A stretch of DNA of 64,000 bases from assembly GCA_030673825.1 (NCBI GenBank), contig JAUTCS010000106.1:1-64000 (forward strand). Reading direction: 5' to 3'. Origin of the DNA: Verrucomicrobiota bacterium JB024 (lineage in GTDB: Bacteria > Verrucomicrobiota > Verrucomicrobiia > Opitutales > Cerasicoccaceae). Within the stretch, counting starts at the first letter, position 1; the number at the start of each line of letters is the position of its first letter. Of this stretch, positions 42,863-56,181 are shown piece after piece. The position numbers and the translations under genes were made by a program. The notes below the pieces were generated by a model. The model had not been told where the DNA came from. It did not search any database and saw only the letters and a program-made list of their open reading frames with translations.

Positions 42863-43495
42863 ATGAAAATCCACACCTTAGCCTCCCTGTTTATTCTTGG
42901 CCTGTACGCGAATGCCTCGGCGGACACCGTGCTGTTTGCCGACGACTTTTCGTCGGGTGAACTGCGTGCCTCTCATTGGCCAATGCAGCGGGCGACCGAG
43001 GGCGCCATCGCCGTGATGGATAGTCCCGAAGGTGGTGAGGTTTTGGTGTTTTCCCCGCCCGAGCAGGGGAAGAGTGCAGTTGTCTGCACGACTACTTTCA
43101 AGGCCAACCCCGAGCGCATAAAAATAAGCTGGGAGGAGAATATCTCCGGTACCGCGCAGGCGGGCATCTTTGTGGCGCTGCTGGATGGCAGCCGGTATCC
43201 GCTCATGCTGAGCCAGACGCGGTTCGGTGACTACCGCCGCAAGACACCCGAGGGTGGGGCACTGGCCAAGGTCGCTGATTTGCAACCCGGCTGGCGCTCG
43301 TGCGCGCTCATCATCGACCGGACGAAGGGCGCGGTCGAGTTCTTCTACGACGATACGGAAAACGCGTCGGCACTTTTTGAGATCATCGGCACTATCGACA
43401 GCTTCGATGATGTCCGTCTCGTCTTCGGCGTTGATAGCTCGGCTTCCCAGCAGGTCCGCCTGCGCGACGTCAAGGTCGAGGCGCTGGACTCCTGA
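42863..43495 (+). CDS. Small secreted LamG-like protein
   Basis: Predicted protein of 210 residues with a signal peptide (1-20, NASAD). It opens with FADDFSSGEL and closes with VRLVFGVDSSASQQVRLRDVKVEAL, the same jelly-roll signature as the PEP-CTERM protein of this cluster. The middle holds GIFVALLDGSRYPLML and WRSCALIIDRTKGAVEFFYDD, typical of laminin-G/concanavalin-like carbohydrate-binding folds. There is no catalytic motif I can point to. It starts 10 bases after the glycosidase, so co-translation is likely. The exact family is not recognised. Confidence 0.75.
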   Translation: MKIHTLASLFILGLYANASADTVLFADDFSSGELRASHWPMQRATEGAIAVMDSPEGGEVLVFSPPEQGKSAVVCTTTFKANPERIKISWEENISGTAQAGIFVALLDGSRYPLMLSQTRFGDYRRKTPEGGALAKVADLQPGWRSCALIIDRTKGAVEFFYDDTENASALFEIIGTIDSFDDVRLVFGVDSSASQQVRLRDVKVEALDS

Positions 43496-43620
43496 CGACC
43501 CCGGCCAGTCTCGCACATTCCTGAAGCTCAGGTGGAGCATGGCGCTTCACCTCTGGTTGGCCCTGCCCCTTTCCCTCAATACGAGGTGCCCGTGCGCCTC
43601 ATAACCCAGGAATGCGAATA

Positions 43621-45684
43621 ATGAAAAAATACCCCATAGCCCTATGCTTCATTTGCGCCTGCGCGGCCTCGTTCGCAGGCACCGTACATGTTTCCAGTTT
43701 CAACGCCTATCCCGATGACGGGATCGACGACACGGCAGCGATCAATGCCGCGATCACCTCGGGCCATTACAACACGGTGGTTTTTGACGCCGGTGTCTAT
43801 GACCTGATCACACCGACGGATGCCGGAGCCTTTATCCAGATTTATAACCGGACGGGCATTACGCTGCAAGGGGCCACGACCGCAATGGGAAAGCCCGCCA
43901 CGGTCCTGCTGCGGCACGTCAACGTCGAAGCCATGGCCAGCCCGCCGCGCACGCTGCATGTGTACGATGGCGCGGATATCGCCCTGCAAAATCTCGCCAT
44001 CGATAATACGCCGCAGCTGTGCAGCGCCGGTGAGATCATCGACAAAACGGATGACGGTAACGGCACACAGGGCATCAAGGTTGCGGTCTTACCGGGGCTG
44101 CCCATGGACGCGGGGATGCCCTGCTACGCAGCCAATGCGTGGGACCCGGTTTCGCTGGACCTCAAGGAAGGGATACAGAGCCTGACCTTTACCGTTTCGC
44201 CGGGAGACTGGAGCATCGCGGATTCTGTCAACCGGGTGATGGAACTGAGCAGCACCTCCGGGCTCGATTTTTATGACGATATCGAGGTCGGCGATTACAT
44301 GTCCTGGCATTACGGATGGGACGGGCTGCCGCAAATGTTCCTTTATGGGACGGACGGCCTGACCCTCGATAACCTTGAGGTGCGTAATGTCGTGAATGTC
44401 GGCATCCTGATCGGTGCCGCGGCGGACATTACGCTGACCGACATTGTTTTCCGCCCTGACGGGAACCAGCTCGCTGTCGGCCCGCGGGACGGCATCTACA
44501 TCTCGCGCAGCACGGGGGCCATTGCCGCCTCCGGCCTGGACATCACGGGGGTACGTTGGGATGGCTTCGTCGTGAGATCCGCCTATGCAGAGGTAACGGC
44601 TGTGAACGCGCCTGCCAGCCTGACCCTGGCGGTGGAAATCAACACCTCAGGCCAGCCGATCACATCCGGCAGCAGCATCTATTTTCTGGCGACTGATGGC
44701 AGCCTGACCGAGCGGACTGTCGGCTCAGCGGCTTTTGTCCAGACGCTGAACGGCAAAAGCACTTACGAGGTCACGCTGACGGACGACCTGCCGACCTTTG
44801 CCAACGTTGGGATTCACCTGAAGCTGGGCGCCTTGATGCCGGATTTCGTGAGTGTCGTGGACAGTAACTTCGAGAACATCGCGGGGGCGTCAGTCATCCT
44901 GCGGGCGGACAACATTACCGTGCAGAATACCACGCACCGGAAGGTCATGTACGAGGCGATGCACATCGGAACGCACCCACTCGAAGGTGTGGACGGCTCC
45001 AACATCAAGGTCCTTAATTCCACCTTTGACACCTGTGGCTGGTATCAAAAGGTGGGGCACCTGCCGGGTATCATCACGATCTTTAACAACCACGCGCAGG
45101 TCACGGAAGGCAAGATCCACGGAGTCGAGATCAAATACAATCTGTTCCGGAATCAACTGTGCGGTGCGGCCATGCCCAGCCTGAATATCGCGGATGCGGA
45201 GGGACTGACCATCCACGGAAACGTCTTCGAAAACGTCACCAAGGGCATGCAGTTCGACCTGTCGTCCGCGGGTAACTTCGGGGTGGGGGCGAGCACGATC
45301 ATCATCGATAACAGCGATAATGACGTCACCTATCGGGAAGTGTCCGGCACCTTCGCCAACAGTGGGCTGACCGGCTATAATGGCTCAAGCACGCGCTATG
45401 CCTGGTGGACGGGTGCAAAGGCAGAGTGGACCTTTATTGCCCCGAAGTCGTCGCAATACGAGGTGTACGTTTATGCGGTCGAGCATCCAACCTCCAGTGA
45501 CAGCGTGGTGATCACGGTGGGCAATGACGCAACGGCGGTCCAGCACACGCTCGACTTTACGAGTGATGGAGGCTGGCGTTACCTGGGTACATATTCGTAC
45601 ACGGGACAGGTGGCCTACACGGTCAGTGCGGAAGCCCAAAACGCCCACTTGCGTACGGATGCCGTCATGTTTGTCCAACGGTAA
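43621..45684 (+). CDS. Secreted right-handed beta-helix protein with golvesin-like C-terminal domain
   Basis: Secreted protein of 687 residues with a signal peptide (1-19). NAYPDDGIDDTAAINAAI is the usual start of the pectate-lyase-like beta helix; repeated coil strings (ITLQGATT, IALQNLAIDN, LTLDNLEVRNV, ITVQNTTHRK, IKVLNSTFDT) continue to about residue 565. The order of motifs, with an inserted beta domain after the DGIYISRSTGAI segment, recalls GH110 alpha-galactosidases, but I cannot confirm catalytic Asp residues. The last 100 residues (AWWTGAKAEWTFIAPKSSQY onward) look like a golvesin-type domain. ATG 43621 was preferred over 43612 because AGGAA lies at a proper distance. Confidence 0.82.
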   Translation: MKKYPIALCFICACAASFAGTVHVSSFNAYPDDGIDDTAAINAAITSGHYNTVVFDAGVYDLITPTDAGAFIQIYNRTGITLQGATTAMGKPATVLLRHVNVEAMASPPRTLHVYDGADIALQNLAIDNTPQLCSAGEIIDKTDDGNGTQGIKVAVLPGLPMDAGMPCYAANAWDPVSLDLKEGIQSLTFTVSPGDWSIADSVNRVMELSSTSGLDFYDDIEVGDYMSWHYGWDGLPQMFLYGTDGLTLDNLEVRNVVNVGILIGAAADITLTDIVFRPDGNQLAVGPRDGIYISRSTGAIAASGLDITGVRWDGFVVRSAYAEVTAVNAPASLTLAVEINTSGQPITSGSSIYFLATDGSLTERTVGSAAFVQTLNGKSTYEVTLTDDLPTFANVGIHLKLGALMPDFVSVVDSNFENIAGASVILRADNITVQNTTHRKVMYEAMHIGTHPLEGVDGSNIKVLNSTFDTCGWYQKVGHLPGIITIFNNHAQVTEGKIHGVEIKYNLFRNQLCGAAMPSLNIADAEGLTIHGNVFENVTKGMQFDLSSAGNFGVGASTIIIDNSDNDVTYREVSGTFANSGLTGYNGSSTRYAWWTGAKAEWTFIAPKSSQYEVYVYAVEHPTSSDSVVITVGNDATAVQHTLDFTSDGGWRYLGTYSYTGQVAYTVSAEAQNAHLRTDAVMFVQR

Positions 45685-45713
45685 AACCGGAACCTTGTCG
45701 GTCCGACCAAAGC

Positions 45714-45753
45714 AAAATGCCTGCGAGCGGTATCTACGCTCGCAGGCATTTTT
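45714..45753. terminator. Strong bidirectional terminator between the glycan cassette and lpdA
   Basis: A 16-bp stem (AAAATGCCTGCGAGCG with CGCTCGCAGGCATTTT) with a 7-base loop and flanking A/T runs lies between two convergent genes and can end transcription from both sides. Confidence 0.93.
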
Positions 45754-45784
45754 GTTATCGGTTGAGCGCGAAGGCGCTGTTCCG

Positions 45785-47179
<1,395 letters not shown>

Positions 47180-47184
47180 AACAA

Positions 47185-47295
47185 GTTTGAAAGTTTGAAG
47201 GTTTGAAGGTTTGAAAGTTGGGAGGAGAACCGAGGGGACGTTTGAGCGCGCGAAAGTTTAACTTTCAAACTCTCAAACCCAGAACTCTCAAACTC
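47185..47295. repeat. GTTTGAAR tandem repeat and inverted partner
   Basis: Four tandem 8-base units GTTTGAAA/G run from 47185 to 47216. About 45 bases on, ACTTTCAAACTCTCAAAC (47261-47278) and CTCTCAAACTC (47285-47295) are their inverse. The set can fold into a long hairpin between sucB and lpdA. Repeats of this TTTGAAAG type recur in intergenic DNA of verrucomicrobiotes. Confidence 0.75.
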
Positions 47296-47323
47296 GGGAT
47301 TTAGGCCTTTGGCCTAAATCCCG
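47295..47323 (-). promoter_or_regulatory. 13-bp palindrome containing the sucB stop codon
   Basis: CGGGATTTAGGCC and its exact complement flank a 3-base loop. The sucB stop codon lies inside the hairpin. No T-run follows on the - strand, so it is probably a 3'-end or attenuation structure between sucB and lpdA rather than a full terminator. Confidence 0.6.
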
Positions 47324-48591
47324 AAGAGCAGGCGGTCGGGGTCCTCGATGGCTTCCTTGACCTTGATCAGGAAGGTGACAGCCTCTTTGCCATCGACGAC
47401 CCGGTGGTCGTAGCTGAGGGCGAGGTACATCATCGGGCGGGCGACGATCTGGCCGTCCACCACCACGGCGCGCTGCTGGATGTTGTGCAGGCCGAGGATG
47501 CCGCTCTGGGGCATGTTTAGGATCGGCGTCGAGAGCATGGAGCCGTAGATGCCGCCGTTGGAAATGGTAAAGACACCGCCTTGGAGGTCGTCGATGGTGA
47601 GCTTGCCGTTGCGGGCGGCCTTGGCGTAACCGGCGATGTCCTGTTCGATCTCGGCGAAGCCCTTCTTTTCGCAGTCGCGAACGACGGGGACGACGAGACC
47701 CTTGTCCGTGCCGACGGCCACGCCGACATCGTAGAAGTGGTTCTGGACGAGCATGTCGCCGTCGATCTGCGAGTTGATCTGCGGGACGGCCTGGAGCGCG
47801 TGGACTACGGCCTTCACAAAGAACGACATGAACCCGAGCTTGATCCCGTGGCGGTCCACGAAGGCATCCTGATGCTTCTTGCGCAGCTCCATTACGCGGC
47901 TCATGTCCACCTCGTTAAAGGTGGTCAGCAGCGCGGCCTCCTGGGTGGCGGCCACGAGGCGCTCGGCGATCTTCTTGCGCAGCGGAGACATCTTTTTGCG
48001 AGTGACGCGCCCTTCGGTCACGGGAGCGGACGGGCGGGCGGCGGCGTTGGGGGCCGGGACGGGAGCCGTTTGCTGGGCGGGTGCATCCTTCTTCGCTTCG
48101 GCTTCTTCAGGCTTGTCGGCGGCCTTGAGCATGTCGCCCTTGGTCACGCGGCCATCCTTGCCGGTGCCTTCGACGGAGGCCGGATCGATCCCGGACTCCT
48201 CGGCCCGGCGGCGCACGGCGGGCGAGGGCGGCAGGTCCTTGCCCTTGGCCGGGGCTTCTTCCTGGGCGGGGGCGTCCTTTTTCGCTTCGGCCTCGGCGGG
48301 CTTGTCAGCGGCCTTGGGAGCGTCGTCCTTCTTGCCGGCGTCGGCGGGCTTTTTCGCGGACTCGTCGATCTCGGCGACGATGGCGCCGATCTCGACCTCG
48401 TCGCCTTCGGCGACCTTGAGGGAAATCTTACCGGCGGTTTCGGCTAAGCCCTCCGAGGTGATTTTGTCGGTTTCCAGCTCGTAGAGGAGCTGGTCCTTGG
48501 CGACAAAATCGCCGTCGTTGACGTGCCAGGAGGCGAGGATACCGCTGGTGATCGACTCGCCCAGGGTGGGGACTTTGACTTCGGTGGCCAT
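47314..48591 (-). CDS. sucB: Dihydrolipoyllysine succinyltransferase (E2 of 2-oxoglutarate dehydrogenase)
   Basis: E2 core of the 2-oxoglutarate dehydrogenase complex; 425 residues. The lipoyl domain (1-78) has Lys43 in [11 protein letters not shown]. An Ala/Pro/Lys linker leads to the E3-binding domain (about 118-155, [20 protein letters not shown]). The catalytic domain (about 195-425) has [12 protein letters not shown] with the active His and Asp. The linker segment [18 protein letters not shown] (93-110) is nearly repeated at 156-173 on the other side of the binding domain, a sign of recent duplication. It lies between sucA and lpdA. Confidence 0.96.
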   Translation of the reverse strand: MATEVKVPTLGESITSGILASWHVNDGDFVAKDQLLYELETDKITSEGLAETAGKISLKVAEGDEVEIGAIVAEIDESAKKPADAGKKDDAPKAADKPAEAEAKKDAPAQEEAPAKGKDLPPSPAVRRRAEESGIDPASVEGTGKDGRVTKGDMLKAADKPEEAEAKKDAPAQQTAPVPAPNAAARPSAPVTEGRVTRKKMSPLRKKIAERLVAATQEAALLTTFNEVDMSRVMELRKKHQDAFVDRHGIKLGFMSFFVKAVVHALQAVPQINSQIDGDMLVQNHFYDVGVAVGTDKGLVVPVVRDCEKKGFAEIEQDIAGYAKAARNGKLTIDDLQGGVFTISNGGIYGSMLSTPILNMPQSGILGLHNIQQRAVVVDGQIVARPMMYLALSYDHRVVDGKEAVTFLIKVKEAIEDPDRLLFGI

Positions 48592-48655
48592 GAGAAGGTG
48601 TTTTATCGGATGCTAGGCGTGCGGGCGTTAGCTGTCATGCTTTTTCGATACGGGC

Positions 48656-51391
<2,736 letters not shown>

Positions 51392-51470
51392 CGCGTTCGG
51401 GAGAATAGGCCCAATTGTTAATGATATACGTTGACCTCGCGGATGTGACAAGTATTTCCGTTAGTTTTCT

Positions 51471-51695
51471 ATGAGCCTCCGGAATAGTATTCATCAGCAT
51501 CTCGAATCGTTGATGGTCCATAAGCAAAACGTCGCCGAATCGGTCACGGCGCTCGACGCGCTGGTGCGCGAGCACAAGAAGGAAATCCCCGGCGATCTCG
51601 CCCACTACCTGGAAAACCGCAGCTACGCCAAGGCCTGGGCGTGGCTCAACGAGGGCAAGAACATCCCCCGCGGTACCTGCGGCGGAAAGGCGTAG
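51471..51695 (+). CDS. Small hypothetical protein (74 aa)
   Basis: Predicted cytosolic protein of 74 residues, mostly helical (SIHQHLESLMVHKQNVAESV, TALDALVREHKKEI), with a basic Gly-rich end (NIPRGTCGGKA). No family is recognised. It diverges from sucA across about 80 bases, with GTTAATGATATACGTT offering AT-rich promoter-like sequence between. Codon choice is like that of neighbours, so it is probably real. Confidence 0.6.
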   Translation: MSLRNSIHQHLESLMVHKQNVAESVTALDALVREHKKEIPGDLAHYLENRSYAKAWAWLNEGKNIPRGTCGGKA

Positions 51696-51731
51696 GCAGG
51701 ACTGGCAGGACAGATGGCTGGTCCAGCCGGA

Positions 51732-51786
51732 CCCTGCACCTGTGATCCTGTGGATCACGGATGCCTCCGCCAACGCGGTGGCATGG
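51732..51786 (+). repeat. Two-hairpin dispersed repeat, copy B
   Basis: Starts CCCTGCACCTGTGATCC. It forms GTGATCC-TGT-GGATCAC and the ATGCC/GGCAT stem around CAAC. Compared with copy A (30170-30224), stems are unchanged, while the first loop, the internal mismatch and three unpaired bases differ. Confidence 0.8.
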
Positions 51787-51823
51787 ACAGCGGCGGAACG
51801 AGTCCGCTGGATGGTACAGGAAG

Positions 51824-51983
51824 AACCCCAACGGGGTTCCGGAGTTCAGCCCGGGGTTGGCCCGAGCAGAGCGAGGACCTACCCCGGGGAGTGATATGCG
51901 GTCGTTGGCATCAACCCTGAAAGGGTTGCGCTCCGGGTTTTCTGTCGGCCCCCGGTCCGCGCTTGCGCAACCCCGTTGGGGTT
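51824..51983. repeat. AACCCC...GGGGTT palindrome cluster
   Basis: In order: AACCCCAACGGGGTT (51824-51838); an AGCCCGGGGTTGGC...ACCTACCCCGGGG pair (51848-51889); CAACCCTGAAAGGGTTG (51912-51928); and CAACCCCGTTGGGGTT (51968-51983). Such blocks of short palindromes are known from intergenic DNA of planctomycetes and verrucomicrobiotes, where their role is unclear. Confidence 0.75.
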
Positions 51984-52047
51984 ACTTCAAACCCGCTTCA
52001 AACCCGCACTTGAATACCGGCGGGGGCGCGGGTAAGTTCCTTTCCCG

Positions 52048-52449
52048 ATGGCGAAAAAAGACAAACTCCCGACCGATGGCGGGCAGAGCCTGAGCTCGGA
52101 CAACCCCTTTGGCGGGCTCTCCTCGGCTGGGCTCCCGGCGGGCAAGCCGGTGCCTCAGCCCGTGCCCAACCCCGTTACGCCGGTTGCGCAGGCCAAGAAA
52201 AAGGGCCGCGTGGACATCAAGCGCGTCAAGGCCGGACGCGGCGGCAAGACCGTCACCCTTTGCGAGGGCGAGGGCTTGCTCCATACCGGCCCGCAGGAGC
52301 TGGAAGCGATCATCAAGACCCTGAAAACCCGCTGCGGCACCGGCGGCGTGGTAAAGGGAAAAACCCTCGAAATCCAGGGCGACCTGCGCGACACCGTCGC
52401 CGCCGAACTCGAAAAACGCGGCTACCGCGTGGTCTTCGCAGGCGGCTAA
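52048..52449 (+). CDS. yciH: SUI1/eIF1-family translation factor (YciH type)
   Basis: Bacterial member of the SUI1 (eIF1) family, 133 residues, expected to act on start-site selection at the 30S subunit. The conserved domain spans about residues 53-133 (RVDIKRVKAGRGGKTVTLCE, then RCGTGGVVKGKTLEIQGDLR and the end LEKRGYRVVFAGG). The first 50 residues are a Pro/Gly/Ser-rich lead. It begins right after the repeat region. Two small hairpins follow (52497-52514 and 52514-52534). Confidence 0.92.
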   Translation: MAKKDKLPTDGGQSLSSDNPFGGLSSAGLPAGKPVPQPVPNPVTPVAQAKKKGRVDIKRVKAGRGGKTVTLCEGEGLLHTGPQELEAIIKTLKTRCGTGGVVKGKTLEIQGDLRDTVAAELEKRGYRVVFAGG

Positions 52450-52548
52450 GGGTGCGTGACCGCACAGGACATTGAAGGAGGCATACCCTACACCCTCGAT
52501 GCTGACGCATCGTGATGGGGCTGCGCCCCCATGAGGGTATTGAAAAAT

Positions 52549-52941
52549 TTAGCGTGCTCGTCTGAGACGGGCCAGGCGCAGGTGCAGAATGAGCAGGACG
52601 ATTTCCGCGACAATCAGGTCGAGGCCGCTATCAAACGACTGAAAATGGCCGTTGGCCCACAGAATGTAGATGGCGACACCTGCGGCGGTCAGCGTGATGA
52701 GAAAAGTCAGTAGCACACGTCTGCCCAATGGGCCGTCGCCAAACGCCCATACGATAAAGAGGGCGGGGCAGTAAAAGACGATGGTGACCGCGAACGGCAG
52801 GAAGATGATACCCGCCAGACGGGAGACAATCGGCAACTCCCAGTCCCAAGGGCGAAGGAGCCACAGCGTCGGCAGGGCGAGGACCAGGTACGCGATAAAA
52901 AACTCTTTCGTCAGGCGAAAGGGTTTTTCCAGGACACTCAT
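52549..52941 (-). CDS. Small integral membrane protein of unknown function
   Basis: Predicted protein of 130 residues with four hydrophobic segments (FFIAYLVLALPTLWLL, LAGIIFLPFAVTIVFYCPALFIVW, TFLITLTAAGVAIYIL and LIVAEIVLLILHL) and a basic C-terminus (RLARLRRAR). No family is recognised. It lies behind tatA on the same strand and may share its transcript. The start ATG 52941 gives a compact protein; a GTG at 52983, 15 bases after tatA, would add 14 residues and is a real alternative. Confidence 0.65.
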   Translation of the reverse strand: MSVLEKPFRLTKEFFIAYLVLALPTLWLLRPWDWELPIVSRLAGIIFLPFAVTIVFYCPALFIVWAFGDGPLGRRVLLTFLITLTAAGVAIYILWANGHFQSFDSGLDLIVAEIVLLILHLRLARLRRAR

Positions 52942-52998
52942 GGCAGGCGGTTTTATTGGCGAACTTGCAAGAAGCTCTTTCACCGCCTCAGGAGGCAG

Positions 52999-53307
52999 CT
53001 ATTGCTTCTCCGCCGGTGTCTCGGGGGCGGGGGCCTTGGCGGTCTCGGCTTCCGCACGCTGGGTGGGAGCGGCGGGCTGCTGAGGCTTGGCCGTGTGCGG
53101 CTTGTGGTCCTCTTCTTCGAGGGCCTGCTTGAAGGTCTGCTCGGCTTCGGAGGTGGCCTTCTTGAATTCCTTCATGGATTTGCCCACGCTACGGGCCAGC
53201 TCGGGCAGGCGCTTGGCGCCGAACAGGAGCAGGATGATGATCAGGATCAGCAGGATTTCCTGCCAGCCCAGATTCTGGATAAAGGCGAGAGAGTCAGTTA
53301 CGTTCAT
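52999..53307 (-). CDS. tatA: Sec-independent translocase protein TatA
   Basis: Pore-forming component of the twin-arginine pathway; 102 residues. A short N-terminal amphipathic lead, one transmembrane helix (EILLILIIILLLFGAKRLPELAR) and the FGAKRLPELARSVGKSMKEFKKA amphipathic helix are typical of TatA/E. The tail is Pro/Ala/Glu-rich. TatB or TatC genes are not in the window. It lies upstream of the small membrane protein. Confidence 0.94.
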   Translation of the reverse strand: MNVTDSLAFIQNLGWQEILLILIIILLLFGAKRLPELARSVGKSMKEFKKATSEAEQTFKQALEEEDHKPHTAKPQQPAAPTQRAEAETAKAPAPETPAEKQ

Positions 53308-53377
53308 GGGAATTCTTGGTTAAAGGTAGGCGCAAACGGCGGGTAAAACAACTCCCAAATGCGCTTAGGCACGTCGG

Positions 53378-54400
53378 TTACTGCTGCGCGTCCTCCCGGG
53401 TGAGGGCGAGCTGGCCGGAATTGTAGAGCTCGTTCACGTAGTCGGTGTACTGAGGGCCGGGGAGGATGATCTCGTCGCCGCGCCTGGGCGTGCCGGTCAG
53501 CCGGAGCATGCCGACGGACTTGCCGTTGCGTTGCGGGGTGAGCTGAAAGGCCCCGGTAACGGTGAGATCATCGGCGCGGGAAAGAACCAACTCGCGCCCG
53601 TAAAAGGCGAGGTAACGGCTGTCCAACCAGACCACACCGAAGCGGTCATCCTCGTCCAGGCTGACGATCTGGCCGATGCGCACATTGCGCGAAGGCGGGT
53701 ACATATCGGGCTCGGGCGCGGGCTCCTCGGCAGGGGCCTGCTCCGGTGCTTCCTCCTCGTCGGAACCGAACAGAAAACTGAAAAAACCGCCGCCGCTGTC
53801 TTTTTCCTCGGCCTCTGCGGACTCAGTCTCGGGCGTGGGGGGGGCGGCCTCGGCGGCGGCCTGCGCGGCGGGATCGGTGGCTAGGGTGGCAGCTTCGGGC
53901 GGCTGCGGTCCGAAACCTCCATCGGGAGTCAGCACAACGCGCTGGATTGGGTTGCCATTGGCGTCGACGCGGACGGCCTGCACCACGATGTCCGGCTGGC
54001 GACCAGCCTCCGGCTCGGGCGCGTAGGGCTCGACGGTGGTAGAGCTGGCGATGACGTCGCCCTTGATCTGGGTGACGTAGCCCGAGCTGAGGCTGACTCC
54101 GGCGGGCAGGTTGGCAGGGGCGGCGCGTGCGCTGGAAGCCCCGGACGGGGCGGTGCTGGCCGGTGTTGTCGGCTGGGCTGCGCGGGCGGAGGTCGCCGAA
54201 CCAGCCGCAGTGCCGGCGGCAGGCGGCGGGGCCGCCGGGGTGGTGCTCTCCGCTGCCGTGCTAACGTCCTCCGTGTCGTCCACCTGCACGGGCTGGCGCT
54301 CGAGCGAGATGGGCGGCTTGGCCTTGCGGGGCGCACCCCAAGCTCCGGAGGCCAGCCCGAGGGTGGTCAGCAGGAGGAGGGCGATGCGGAACCCGCGCAT
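53378..54400 (-). CDS. Secreted low-complexity protein of unknown function
   Basis: Predicted protein of 340 residues with a signal peptide (1-22, SGAWGA). Most of residues 35-235 is Ala/Pro/Thr/Glu-rich and probably disordered. Two ordered parts stand out: a region near 100-165 (VSLSSGYVTQIKGDVIASST) and a C-terminal beta domain (245-330, RIGQIVSLDEDDRFGVVWLDSRY to RRGDEIILPG). It sits between tatA and rpoD. It may be a cell-envelope scaffold; I do not recognise the family. Confidence 0.75.
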   Translation of the reverse strand: MRGFRIALLLLTTLGLASGAWGAPRKAKPPISLERQPVQVDDTEDVSTAAESTTPAAPPPAAGTAAGSATSARAAQPTTPASTAPSGASSARAAPANLPAGVSLSSGYVTQIKGDVIASSTTVEPYAPEPEAGRQPDIVVQAVRVDANGNPIQRVVLTPDGGFGPQPPEAATLATDPAAQAAAEAAPPTPETESAEAEEKDSGGGFFSFLFGSDEEEAPEQAPAEEPAPEPDMYPPSRNVRIGQIVSLDEDDRFGVVWLDSRYLAFYGRELVLSRADDLTVTGAFQLTPQRNGKSVGMLRLTGTPRRGDEIILPGPQYTDYVNELYNSGQLALTREDAQQ

Positions 54401-54423
54401 GGTGTGCCGGGGGAGGGGAAGAA

Positions 54424-56151
<1,728 letters not shown>

Positions 56152-56181
56152 GATCGAACGGCTGGTTACAGGAGGATTTTC

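Larger units (their letters stand above)
51696..52047. repeat. 352-base gene-free repeat region
   Basis: No credible gene lies here. It holds copy B of the 55-base two-hairpin element (51732-51786), then a block of AACCCC/GGGGTT palindromes (51824-51983), then a tandem of TTCAAACCCGC (51986-52007). The CTTCAAACCCGC word also occurs downstream of copy A at 30278, so the two regions share more than one module in the same order. Confidence 0.75.

Noticed and set aside
36668-45684. Genomic island with integrase or insertion sequence ends
   Set aside because: No integrase, transposase, tRNA gene or flanking direct repeats were found; the block is called a cassette only from gene content.
51986-52007. 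Start of a CRISPR array (TTCAAACCCGC twice)
   Set aside because: Only two adjacent 11-base units without spacers, and no cas genes. It is a short tandem repeat.
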